A program made the position numbers and the translations under genes. From Balneolaceae bacterium (lineage in GTDB: Bacteria; Bacteroidota; Rhodothermia; Balneolales; Balneolaceae): DNA of 5,917 bases. Below are positions 1 to 5,917 of this stretch, one piece after another (within the stretch, counting starts at the first letter, position 1; every line of letters begins with the position of its first letter). The stretch spans positions 1-5,917 of the forward strand of contig SKRK01000195.1 in NCBI GenBank assembly GCA_007118525.1, written 5' to 3'. The notes beneath the pieces are model-generated. The model had not been told where the DNA came from, did not search any database, and saw nothing but the letters and a program-made list of their open reading frames with translations.

Positions 1-1304
1 CAGCTGAAGTTGTGCAGCAGGAAGGATATCGCACAATGGAAGAGTTTCAGGAATCACCACTCTACACGAAGTTTATCATTGACAACCTTTGGATTCTTAT
101 AGCAGCATTCATGGTGCTACTAATGCATCTTGGTTTTGCTACGGTAGAAAGTGGCTTGACGCAGTCGAAAAATGCCGTAAATGTGATCTATAAGAATGTA
201 TTCATTCTCTGTACGGGCATTTTGATCTATGCTTTTATTGGGTTTCAGCTCATGTATCCCGGTGATTTTAACGGAATTTTTGGATTCGGAGGGTTCGGCA
301 TTGGTTTCGATGCCTCAGATCCTGTTGGAATGCTGACTCCGGCATATGGCGAAGATATGACCATCTGGACAGATTTTATTTTCCAGGCAATGTTTGCTGC
401 AACAGCCGCAACGATCGTCTCAGGTTGCGTAACCGGGCGTATTAAATTGTCATCATTTATGATTTTTGGAGCCCTTCTTTTGGCGATTTCCTATCCGATA
501 ACCGGAAGCTGGGTATGGGGAGGCGGATGGTTAGATCAGCTCGGTTTTTATGATTTTGCAGGATCTACTCTTGTTCACGGTGTTGGTGGAATTGCTGGGC
601 TGGCCTGCGTTATAATTTTGGGTGCCCGAACGGGTAAATATAAAGGTGGTGAAATCATTGCCATACCCGCCCACAATATCCCGCTGGCCACGGTAGGAGT
701 GTTTCTTCTTTGGATCGGATGGTTCGGCTTTAATGGTGGATCCGTTCTCAGTGCTGATCCGTCTGCAGTTTCCTACGTATTTGTAACAACAGCCCTTGCG
801 GCGTGTGCCGGTGCTCTGTCTTCAATGATAACCACACAGATTGTGATGAAAAATCTGGATGCACCCATGGCACTTAACGGAATACTTGCCGGCCTCGTCG
901 GTATAACAGCCGGCGCCGATGTGATCTCAATTTCAGGTGCGATCGTAGTGGGTGCCATAGCTGGAGCCATTGTTGTCTTCTCTATTGTGATGTTCGATAA
1001 GCTGAAACTGGATGATCCTGTTGGCGCCATCTCGGTTCACGGTGTTTGCGGTATTTGGGGAACACTTGCCGTGGGGCTCTTTACGGAGGCCAGTTTTCTT
1101 ATACAGCTGCTGGGAACCGTCTCCATTTTAGGTGTCACATTTCTGTTCTCTCTGGCTGTATTTGGAGCCATCAAAGCCGTACTCGGTGTACGGGTAAGTG
1201 CCGAAGTGGAATCTGACGGGCTTGATATCTCAGAACATGGGAACAAAGCCTACCCTGATTTCTCACCGGTTAAAACAACAGAACTGGGCCGGGCTACTGC
1301 CTGA
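1..1304 (+). CDS. amt: Ammonium transporter, Amt/AmtB family (5' end possibly outside the window)
   Basis: This is an inner-membrane channel for ammonium/ammonia of the Amt/Mep/Rh family. Residue numbers count from the GTG at position 12. The hallmark sites line up with E. coli AmtB by spacing: Phe128 (gate, F107), Trp169 in VWGGGW (W148), Asp181 in DFAGSTLVHG (D160), the pore twin histidines His189 and His343 (H168/H318), and Phe240 and Ser244 in GWFGFNGGS (F215/S219). About eleven hydrophobic segments run from residue 22 to 393. The C-terminal tail has GLDISEHGNKAY (403-414), the conserved region that contacts PII proteins such as GlnK in the family. The start is uncertain. The frame is open to the left edge (Ala-Glu-Val before the GTG), which would fit a longer form with a signal peptide. 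ATG at 36 is the alternative, with AGGAAGG ten bases upstream. Stop TGA is at 1302-1304. No PII gene is in the window. The family call is nearly certain; only the start is open. Confidence 0.96.
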   Translation, partial: AEVVQQEGYRTMEEFQESPLYTKFIIDNLWILIAAFMVLLMHLGFATVESGLTQSKNAVNVIYKNVFILCTGILIYAFIGFQLMYPGDFNGIFGFGGFGIGFDASDPVGMLTPAYGEDMTIWTDFIFQAMFAATAATIVSGCVTGRIKLSSFMIFGALLLAISYPITGSWVWGGGWLDQLGFYDFAGSTLVHGVGGIAGLACVIILGARTGKYKGGEIIAIPAHNIPLATVGVFLLWIGWFGFNGGSVLSADPSAVSYVFVTTALAACAGALSSMITTQIVMKNLDAPMALNGILAGLVGITAGADVISISGAIVVGAIAGAIVVFSIVMFDKLKLDDPVGAISVHGVCGIWGTLAVGLFTEASFLIQLLGTVSILGVTFLFSLAVFGAIKAVLGVRVSAEVESDGLDISEHGNKAYPDFSPVKTTELGRATA

Positions 1305-1315
1305 TGAAAATAGAA

Positions 1316-1351
1316 AGGAGCACCTGAGATTTGGGGATCCGGTGCTCCTCT
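1316..1351 (+). terminator. Hairpin after amt, probable terminator
   Basis: A perfect 9-bp stem (AGGAGCACC at 1316-1324 with GGTGCTCCT at 1341-1349) encloses a 16-base loop, 11 bases after the amt stop. The bases that follow (CTATTTAATC) are T-rich but not a clean T run, so it could be an attenuator or an RNA-stabilising 3' end instead of a full stop. It lies between amt and the downstream porin gene, so the two may be partly or wholly transcribed apart. Confidence 0.6.
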
Positions 1352-1402
1352 ATTTAATCAAATCACTCTCGTAATCATCATAAACTAATTAAATATAACG
1401 TT

Positions 1403-2077
1403 ATGAATATCAAACATAAAACATTAAAACTGCTAAAATCTGCGCTGATTACTCTGTTTGCAGTTACGCTTATTAGCTCATTAAATCCGGATACAGCCAA
1501 GGCCCAGGAGGTTAGTACAGGTGTTGATATCTACAGCACATATGTATTCCGGGGCGTTGCGTTTGCAGGGCCATCTATACAGCCAACGGTTGAATTTACT
1601 GCGGGCGGTTTTGCCATAGGAGCCTGGGGCTCACAGGGGTATGATGGCTTTCAGGAGATGGATCTCTATGCAGGTTATGAATTCGACTTTGGCCTCAGTA
1701 TTGGTGTAACTGATTACTACTATCCAGGAACGGACTATTTTGATAGCGACAGCCACGCATTTGAAATCAATACCGGACTGGATATCAGTAATTTTTCCCT
1801 TTCGGCAAATATGATTCTAAATGAAGCATCCGGGGCCGGCTCTGCCGGTAATGACCTCTATTTCGAAGCCGGTTTGAGCCTGGGAGCTGCAGACTTATTT
1901 GTTGGGGCCGGAGATGGCTGGCATTCAACCGATGGAAAGTTTGCACTGGTAAATGTGGGTATCGGCACCACTAAGAGTATCATAATTACCGATACGTTCT
2001 CCATTCCGCTGAGAGGAACGGTAATATTAAACCCGGATTCGGAACAGTTCTATATCGTTGCAGGGGTGTCCTTCTGA
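1403..2077 (+). CDS. TorF-type putative porin (Gcw_chp family outer-membrane protein)
   Basis: This is a predicted outer-membrane beta-barrel protein of 224 residues, close to the usual length of the family (TIGR02001/PF09694, annotated as TorF family putative porin). Residues 1-34 form a signal peptide: a lysine-rich start (MNIKHKTLKLLK), a hydrophobic core (13-27) and a likely cut after AKA, near Gln35. The mature protein opens with the family signature: YSTYVFRG at about 44-51, followed by PSIQPTVEF and FAIGAWGS. Alternating hydrophobic/polar strands rich in Gly, Tyr and Phe continue to the end, and the last residue is Phe (AGVSF), as expected for barrel assembly. The start is the first ATG of the frame; the leader is AT-rich without a Shine-Dalgarno sequence. 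The gene follows amt on the same strand after 98 bases. From general knowledge, this family is often encoded next to amt and PII genes, so a role in nitrogen-compound uptake is plausible but not shown by the sequence. The substrate is unknown. Confidence 0.87.
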   Translation: MNIKHKTLKLLKSALITLFAVTLISSLNPDTAKAQEVSTGVDIYSTYVFRGVAFAGPSIQPTVEFTAGGFAIGAWGSQGYDGFQEMDLYAGYEFDFGLSIGVTDYYYPGTDYFDSDSHAFEINTGLDISNFSLSANMILNEASGAGSAGNDLYFEAGLSLGAADLFVGAGDGWHSTDGKFALVNVGIGTTKSIIITDTFSIPLRGTVILNPDSEQFYIVAGVSF

Positions 2078-2126
2078 TTATTTCGCGAAGGCAAACTGTA
2101 GGTTAAGCAGCTTACAAACTCTTAGA

Positions 2127-2161
2127 AACCGGACGGCATGGCAGAACCATCCGGTTGTTTT
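2127..2161 (+). terminator. Rho-independent terminator after the porin gene
   Basis: AACCGGA (2127-2133) pairs with TCCGGTT (2150-2156). After one C-A mismatch, GG (2135-2136) pairs with CC (2147-2148), closing a 10-base loop. The stem is followed by GTTTT, which gives the T run of an intrinsic terminator 50 bases after the porin stop. Read from the other strand, the stem ends in TTTCT, so it may also stop transcripts arriving from the convergent UPF0182 gene. Confidence 0.75.
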
Positions 2162-2168
2162 AACTACC

Positions 2169-2185
2169 AAATTCGAAGCGAATTT
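2169..2185 (-). terminator. AT-rich hairpin at the 3' end of the UPF0182 gene, weak terminator candidate
   Basis: AAATTCG (2169-2175) and CGAATTT (2179-2185) form a perfect 7-bp stem with a 3-base loop, 25 bases past the stop of the minus-strand gene. Neither side has a T run: the minus-strand tail reads GGTAGTTAAAAC. It may shape the 3' end of that mRNA or act together with the stronger neighbouring hairpin. The structure is seen directly; the function is a guess. Confidence 0.35.
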
Positions 2186-2210
2186 AATGGATCCTTCTCC
2201 CTAAGAAATT

Positions 2211-4931
2211 CTAAAGCTCGTTAATTTTTGTATCCAGCTCAGTTAACAACTCACCATAACGCGTCCAGTTGCCCTCCTCAAGAGCTTGACGCATATCGCG
2301 CCAGAGAGTTCGAATCTCCTCCATCTGACGGGTATCTGCTACCATTTCAACAGGCAGTTCGCCTGTCTGAAGCGGAGTATCGGCCAGTACAGGCTGGGCG
2401 CCCGGCAGAATGAAGTCAGCTTCCTGCCCAAAAATTTCAAAGATAGCCTCTTCAATTGTAGGCTGCATGGCAATATTGTCGCCAATGGCCACAATCACTC
2501 GCTGTAACTGCGGAATCTCTACATTGTCGGCAAGCAGGAATACAGGCTCTACGTATAGGAAGGAGCTCTCAATCGGGATCACCATCATGTTACCGCGAAT
2601 CACCCTGGAGCCTCGCTGATCCCAAAGTGCGATCTGCCGTGATATTTCGGGATCCTGATCGATCCGTGCCTCGATCTGTGCAGGCCCGTAAAAGAGCCTG
2701 TCTTTTGGCAGTACATAGGTTATAAGTTCGCCATAACTTCCTGGATCCGATTTGGCGGTTATCCACGAAATCATATTGTTCCGGTTTTCGGGCGTCATTG
2801 GGCTTATCAGCATAAACTCAAGCTGTTCCTCCTCAGGAAGCCTTGCCAGCACGTAGTAAGGCTCCATGCGGATCTGCCGGCCTCCATATTGCTCATTTGG
2901 CCGGGTCCAGAGATCTTCCTGATTGTAGAATACCTGCGGACGGGTCATGTGATAGCGTGCATAGGTCTCAATCTGGATTTCAAAGAGATCCTGTGGATAG
3001 CGGAAATGTGCATCGAGCCCTTCGGGGAGTTCGTCCAGAGACTTAAAGGTGCCGGGGAAGATGGAGTCATAGACCTGTAAAACGGGGTCCTCTTCATCAA
3101 CAATGTAGTAGTCTACAGAACCCTCATAGGCGTCTACCACAATCTTTACGGAGTTTCGGATATAGTTGATTCCGTTATTGTATCTCTGTGAGTAGGGAAA
3201 GTGGGATGATGTAGTGTAGGCATCCTGAATCCATACCAGGCGTCCATCATGAAGTACGAGATAGGGGTCGCGGTCAAGCCTCAGGAACGGGGTAATCCGG
3301 CTGATTCTCTCCTGAACGCTTCTCCAGATCTGTAGACGGCTCTCTTCGTGAAGAGCCTCAGTTAGCAAGATGTTGATCGCACCAAGTTCCCAGGCAAAGA
3401 GCAATTTTTTGAAAAAACTGTCGATCTGCATGCCGCCCTGTCCGCTATAGTTATGGTAGACGTTTTCATCGCCCAAGGGGTAGTGCAGCTCTTCCTGATG
3501 GGTGTTTACCAAATAGTAGCCGGTGCTGTTCTCACCATAATAGATGGCCGGATTCTGAACGGCAAGCTCCGGTACTTCAGAGATCGGCGGAATGTTACGA
3601 ATCAACATCAGTGGCTCTCCCTGTCTGTTAGTCTCCGTAACAGGACTCATTACCAATCCGTAACCGTGTGTGTACTGCATGTGACGGTTTACCCAGGTAT
3701 CAGACTGGCTTGGTAGCCTCCGGGCAATTTCACGTGCAGAGAGCATCATTTGGGTAATATTTCCATCAATCGTGTACCGGTCGTTGTCCACAGAGTAAAA
3801 CTCATAGTAAGACCGAATCTCCTGAAGCTGCTTATAGGTGTTGAGCAGGAGCCGGCTATCCCAAAGGCGGATGTTATCGATAGCGTCCTGGTTATTTCGG
3901 ATATCTGCAATTCCAAGCGTATCATCAGCCAGGTACTCTACTTCCCTCACATTGTGCAGGTTATAAGCTAGCCGGGTCATCTCAATATTCTTCTCCAGGT
4001 AGGGCGATTCCAGCTGAAGCTCGTTCGGTTCCACGCTGAATTTTTGAGTGATGCCCGGGAGAAGGCCACGGCCTACAATTAGAACAACCACCGTGAGAAC
4101 CGCAAGAGCCGGAACCGATCGTCCAACCTTTACCCAAAGGCTTACGAGCAGAAGTGCCGAGAGCAGAAGCGAGAGGCCAAACAGAATCCAGAGGGCGGGC
4201 AACTGAATCACGGTGTCGGTATACCCGGCGCCAAAGACAATTCCGTCTGCTTTTAATACAAGTTTGTAACGTGCCAGATGAAAACCCCAGGCAATCAAGG
4301 CAAGCCAGATAGCCGCGTTGATTTTAAGGTGATTCAATACAGAGTCGTGCGCCTTAATTTGAGTGGGCGACTGTACCATCAGAAGGCCTGTAAATATATA
4401 GGCCAGTGTAAGTATGGCGAGTGTCAGGAAAGATATAGAGACCAGTGAGCCCTGAATGACTTCCCAAAAGGGAAGCTGGAACATGTAGAAGCCAATATCA
4501 CGGCCGAATAACGGATCAATTTCACCGAACTCCACGCCGCTGATAAACTTAAGGGATTCATCCCACCGGATGTAGAAACTGAGCGCAAAGATCAGCGCCA
4601 TGACCAGCCCGCCAAGTGTGAAAAACTGTTTGATTCTCTTTCTGGCAAATTCACTTCCCAGGTCAATATTTGAGCCCTGAAGCGGTGAACCGGCGAGGCT
4701 CACATTTTTGAGCTGCCCGGCCAGGTAGCGAAAGTTTGGAATGAAATAGAGGGCAGCAACCAAGAAGGCTGCAATAATTAACGTGACTTGAGTGCCGCGA
4801 AGCGTCCAAAAGATATGGGCATACCCAAGTTCGTTCAGCCAGAGCCACTCAAATATCCAGCTTGAGGAGATGGAGAGCAGAATAAGAGGCACTGCAATGA
4901 GACCAATAATTTTCAGTAGACGTAAATTCAT
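2211..4931 (-). CDS. UPF0182 family (COG1615) large membrane protein of unknown function
   Basis: A 906-residue protein of the UPF0182 family (PF03699), full length for the family. Seven hydrophobic segments lie at about residues 6-28, 49-67, 103-121, 162-186, 205-222, 243-267 and 273-290. Positive charges (start; 67-103, with ARKRIKQ; 187-204; WVKVGR at 266-271) put the N-terminus and those loops in the cytoplasm, so the 600-residue domain after residue 290 should lie outside. That domain has the conserved-looking blocks DDTLGIADIRNNQDAIDNIR (336-355), THGYGLVMSPV (421-431), NPAIYYGE (460-467), RYNNGINYIRNSV (583-595) and HFRYPQDLFEIQ (642-653). The end (about 865-906) is a charged helix with GNWTRYGELLTELD. 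The start is the ATG at 4929-4931, with an A-rich leader and no Shine-Dalgarno sequence. No catalytic motif is recognised and the family has no established function that I know of. The gene is convergent with amt and the porin gene and looks monocistronic. Confidence 0.93.
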   Translation of the reverse strand: MNLRLLKIIGLIAVPLILLSISSSWIFEWLWLNELGYAHIFWTLRGTQVTLIIAAFLVAALYFIPNFRYLAGQLKNVSLAGSPLQGSNIDLGSEFARKRIKQFFTLGGLVMALIFALSFYIRWDESLKFISGVEFGEIDPLFGRDIGFYMFQLPFWEVIQGSLVSISFLTLAILTLAYIFTGLLMVQSPTQIKAHDSVLNHLKINAAIWLALIAWGFHLARYKLVLKADGIVFGAGYTDTVIQLPALWILFGLSLLLSALLLVSLWVKVGRSVPALAVLTVVVLIVGRGLLPGITQKFSVEPNELQLESPYLEKNIEMTRLAYNLHNVREVEYLADDTLGIADIRNNQDAIDNIRLWDSRLLLNTYKQLQEIRSYYEFYSVDNDRYTIDGNITQMMLSAREIARRLPSQSDTWVNRHMQYTHGYGLVMSPVTETNRQGEPLMLIRNIPPISEVPELAVQNPAIYYGENSTGYYLVNTHQEELHYPLGDENVYHNYSGQGGMQIDSFFKKLLFAWELGAINILLTEALHEESRLQIWRSVQERISRITPFLRLDRDPYLVLHDGRLVWIQDAYTTSSHFPYSQRYNNGINYIRNSVKIVVDAYEGSVDYYIVDEEDPVLQVYDSIFPGTFKSLDELPEGLDAHFRYPQDLFEIQIETYARYHMTRPQVFYNQEDLWTRPNEQYGGRQIRMEPYYVLARLPEEEQLEFMLISPMTPENRNNMISWITAKSDPGSYGELITYVLPKDRLFYGPAQIEARIDQDPEISRQIALWDQRGSRVIRGNMMVIPIESSFLYVEPVFLLADNVEIPQLQRVIVAIGDNIAMQPTIEEAIFEIFGQEADFILPGAQPVLADTPLQTGELPVEMVADTRQMEEIRTLWRDMRQALEEGNWTRYGELLTELDTKINEL

Positions 4932-5159
4932 ATATTTTTTTGAAATGATCCGTTTTTCCTGTTCAGACTTACAAAATACAAATTCGCAGAGTCAAAAGTG
5001 AGGGAATACAGGTAAACGGGTTTTGTCTCCGGGTATTACAGGAAAGTTTGTCCTTGCATGGGGATACCTTTGGAGCGAAATATATGTTGGGAGTTATCTT
5101 GACAAGAGTCCACCAGCTTGCAAAATAAGGGGTGAATTGGCTTCCCATCCCAATCCAAA

Positions 5160-5204
5160 GCGCTGAAGGCGCGTAATCACACAGCCCTGGGCACCGCCCG
5201 GGGT
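5160..5204. repeat. GC-rich double hairpin, possible dispersed (REP-like) repeat
   Basis: Two adjacent hairpins are visible. GCGC (5160-5163) pairs with GCGC (5169-5172) around TGAAG. Then GCCCTGGGC (5184-5192) pairs with GCCCGGGGT (5196-5204) around a 3-base loop, with nine pairs including two G-T wobbles. The string is much richer in GC than its surroundings. It resembles short GC-rich intergenic repeats that I recall in Bacteroidota and related phyla, where a GCGCTGAA(A/G)GCGC element precedes a GCCCTGGGC-type hairpin. Only one copy lies in this window, so repetition in the genome is inferred. No T run follows on either strand, which argues against a simple terminator. Confidence 0.45.
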
Positions 5205-5222
5205 ACGGTGGCCATCCATCCA

Positions 5223-5271
5223 CAACCTCCGCATCGATTCACGCAAAATCACAAAACAGAATCGGAGGTTG
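5223..5271. repeat. Inverted repeat with nested GATTC/GAATC elements
   Basis: CAACCTCCG (5223-5231) is the exact reverse complement of CGGAGGTTG (5263-5271), a 9-bp stem. Inside it, ATTC (5237-5240) can pair with GAAT (5259-5262). GAATC (5259-5263) can instead pair with GATTC (5271-5275), giving a competing small hairpin around GGAGGTT. GATTC recurs at 5236, 5271 and 5280. The function is unknown; it belongs to the same structured stretch as the hairpins on either side. Confidence 0.45.
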
Positions 5272-5279
5272 ATTCGTGG

Positions 5280-5305
5280 GATTCCGGGAAGTGGCACCCG
5301 GAATT
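5280..5305. repeat. Strong inverted repeat downstream of the small membrane-protein gene
   Basis: ATTCCGGG (5281-5288) and CCCGGAAT (5297-5304) are perfect reverse complements with an 8-base loop, and an outer G-T pair extends the stem. It lies about 42 bases beyond the stop of the minus-strand gene at 5347-5550, where its terminator would be expected, but neither strand carries a T run after the stem. It could be a 3'-end stabiliser, a factor-assisted terminator, or the edge of a repeat element. Confidence 0.5.
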
Positions 5306-5346
5306 TAGTTAGATTTAAGCCATGATGGAATGAACAAGAGTTGTGG

Positions 5347-5550
5347 TTACCGTCGCGGTTTAAACCTGGCCGCATCCAAAATGGACCACAAATGGATAAT
5401 CCAGCCGAGCAGAATAAACCAAAGCAGTGCCGCAAAAACAAACATAAATATGGCCATCAGCAATCTGCCCTGTAAGAGCTGTCCCAGCCCGGGTATGAAT
5501 AAACTTGCCAGTGCTGCAATAACATTTCCACCTGATCCTTGTCCTGCCAT
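5347..5550 (-). CDS. Small two-segment membrane protein with IPGLGQ motif (67 aa)
   Basis: A 67-residue integral membrane protein without a known function. After a glycine-rich start (MAGQGSGGN), a short hydrophobic stretch (10-19) leads into the turn IPGLGQLLQGR (19-29). A long hydrophobic stretch (30-52) is followed by HLWSILDAARFKPRR (53-67), with a basic end. The pattern of PGLGQ, then GR, a hydrophobic hairpin and W-x-x-x-DA resembles a widespread group of small hypothetical membrane proteins related in layout to TM2-domain proteins. I recognise the pattern, not a named family. The ATG at 5548-5550 has an AT-rich leader without a Shine-Dalgarno sequence; the stop is TAA. The gene diverges from the zinc-ribbon gene across 99 bases. 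That it is a true gene is supported by coherent membrane topology and the recurring motif, in contrast to the overlapping frames. Confidence 0.8.
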   Translation of the reverse strand: MAGQGSGGNVIAALASLFIPGLGQLLQGRLLMAIFMFVFAALLWFILLGWIIHLWSILDAARFKPRR

Positions 5551-5571
5551 AACTTTGTTATATTTTGATTA

Positions 5572-5585
5572 AGGTTTTAAAACCT
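5572..5585. promoter_or_regulatory. 14-bp perfect palindrome in the divergent promoter gap
   Basis: AGGTTTTAAAACCT is its own reverse complement. It lies 22-35 bases upstream of the ATG of the minus-strand membrane gene and 65-78 bases upstream of the GTG of the zinc-ribbon gene. Position and symmetry fit an operator for a dimeric regulator or part of a shared promoter, but AT-rich palindromes also occur by chance. No known regulator motif is recognised. Confidence 0.3.
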
Positions 5586-5649
5586 GATACGATTCAAACA
5601 TGAAATTTGTTTAGAATAAATATCCAAAACCAGAACATAAAGTAAAGAA

Positions 5650-5805
5650 GTGAAAAAAAAAGAGTGTCCCGGCTGTGCGATGAATGTGGATAAAAGCGAA
5701 GAGGAGTGCCCGATATGCGGGTATGAGTTTCCGAAACAGCCTCTTTCGTTAAAGATTGCGGTGTGGCTTTTTATTGCGTTGATGCTGTTGTGGGTGTTAT
5801 TTTAG
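5650..5805 (+). CDS. Zinc-ribbon microprotein with one C-terminal membrane segment (51 aa)
   Basis: A 51-residue protein, too short for usual ORF cut-offs. Residues 6-9 (CPGC) and 20-23 (CPIC) form two CxxC knuckles separated by ten residues, followed by GYEFP, the usual layout of a small zinc ribbon that binds one Zn by four cysteines. Residues 34-51 (LKIAVWLFIALMLLWVLF) form a single membrane segment ending right at the stop TAG, so the ribbon should sit on the cytoplasmic face. The start is GTG at 5650-5652: the frame has a TAA at 5638-5640, and the next ATG (5680) would remove the first CxxC pair. A weak AAAGAAG precedes the start. The protein resembles small zinc ribbon domain-containing proteins seen in Bacteroidota, with no known role. 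It diverges from the small membrane protein at 5347-5550; elsewhere, zinc ribbons and small TM2-like segments occur fused in one protein, which hints at a functional link. Confidence 0.78.
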   Translation: MKKKECPGCAMNVDKSEEECPICGYEFPKQPLSLKIAVWLFIALMLLWVLF

Positions 5806-5917
5806 GGCAGAAGGTGACAGTATCAAAAGTCCCCTCTCGCCCCGCAGGGATGGCTATGCCAAAGAATCACCATTCATATCTGTAAAACTTCGTCTAAGTT
5901 TACTTTTTATACTATTC

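Larger units (their letters stand above)
4932..5346. other. Intergenic region, no convincing gene
   Basis: These 415 bases separate the UPF0182 start from the end of the small membrane-protein gene. The left part (4932-5150) should contain the UPF0182 promoter, but no clean Bacteroidota-type TAnnTTTG with a spaced TTG, nor a well-spaced sigma-70-like pair, could be defined. The minus-strand TATTTTG at about 4970 is one base short. A near-repeat, GGGAATACAGG (5002-5012) and GGGTATTACAGG (5031-5042), is present. The right part holds the hairpins listed separately. Open frames here, such as the minus-strand ones at 4969-5223 and 5094-5441, have atypical Cys/Trp/Pro-rich composition and cut across hairpins, so they are not called as genes. 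Confidence 0.7.

Noticed and set aside
2843..3971. Several plus-strand open frames opposite the UPF0182 gene
   Set aside because: They are antisense to a well-supported long coding region, are short, and show no domain, signal or membrane pattern of their own.
4969..5223. Minus-strand open frame of 84 codons
   Set aside because: The composition is atypical (many Cys, Trp, Pro), there is no leader or domain pattern, and its 5' part is simply a translation of the GC-rich hairpin repeat.
5291..5309. Sigma-54-like GTGGCAC sequence
   Set aside because: The -12 GC element is missing at the required spacing, and the GTGGCAC lies mainly in the loop of an inverted repeat.
5094..5441. Minus-strand open frame of 115 codons overlapping the small membrane-protein gene
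   Set aside because: It overlaps the better-supported 67-residue gene in another frame, runs through the hairpin cluster, and has an incoherent Cys/Trp/Arg-rich composition without a domain pattern.
5539..5567. TTG and TATATTTTG as a possible promoter for the zinc-ribbon gene
   Set aside because: It is only an approximate match to the Bacteroidota -33/-7 pattern (TAnnTTTG is off by a base), it partly overlaps the start of the opposite gene, and such AT-rich matches are common by chance.
5830..5850. TCCC/GGGA inverted repeat after the zinc-ribbon gene as a terminator
   Set aside because: The stem has only four pairs around a 13-base loop and no T run follows, which is too weak to call.

Overview
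The window looks like ordinary chromosomal DNA from a member of the Bacteroidota/Balneolota side of the tree; a Balneolales-type marine or halophilic bacterium is my best guess. The pointers are AT-rich, Shine-Dalgarno-poor leaders in front of most starts, moderate GC, the style of the small zinc-ribbon protein, and the pairing of an ammonium transporter with a TorF-type porin. The assignment is inferred from the reading alone and was not tested by a search.

Layout. Positions 1-1304 (+) carry an Amt/AmtB ammonium channel whose reading frame stays open to the left edge, so the true start may lie outside. A hairpin at 1316-1349 follows it. Positions 1403-2077 (+) carry a small outer-membrane beta-barrel protein of the TorF/Gcw_chp type with a signal peptide. 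Two hairpins at 2127-2185 separate it from a convergent gene at 2211-4931 (-), a 906-residue UPF0182 (COG1615) membrane protein with seven membrane segments and a very large domain predicted outside the cytoplasm. Positions 4932-5346 contain no convincing gene; their right part (5160-5305) is a run of GC-rich hairpins and inverted repeats that may be a dispersed repeat. Two very small genes then diverge from a 99-bp gap: a 67-residue two-segment membrane protein at 5347-5550 (-) and a 51-residue zinc-ribbon plus single-membrane-segment protein at 5650-5805 (+, GTG start). A 14-bp perfect palindrome sits between their starts. The last 112 bases (5806-5917) show no gene and no clear terminator.

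How the parts fit. The first two genes form a plausible nitrogen-acquisition pair: inner-membrane ammonium channel and outer-membrane porin. The UPF0182 gene is convergent to them and probably independent. The two tiny membrane proteins look like a divergent pair and are the most interesting under-described part. I found no clear mobile element, CRISPR array, tRNA or rRNA, and no defence system.
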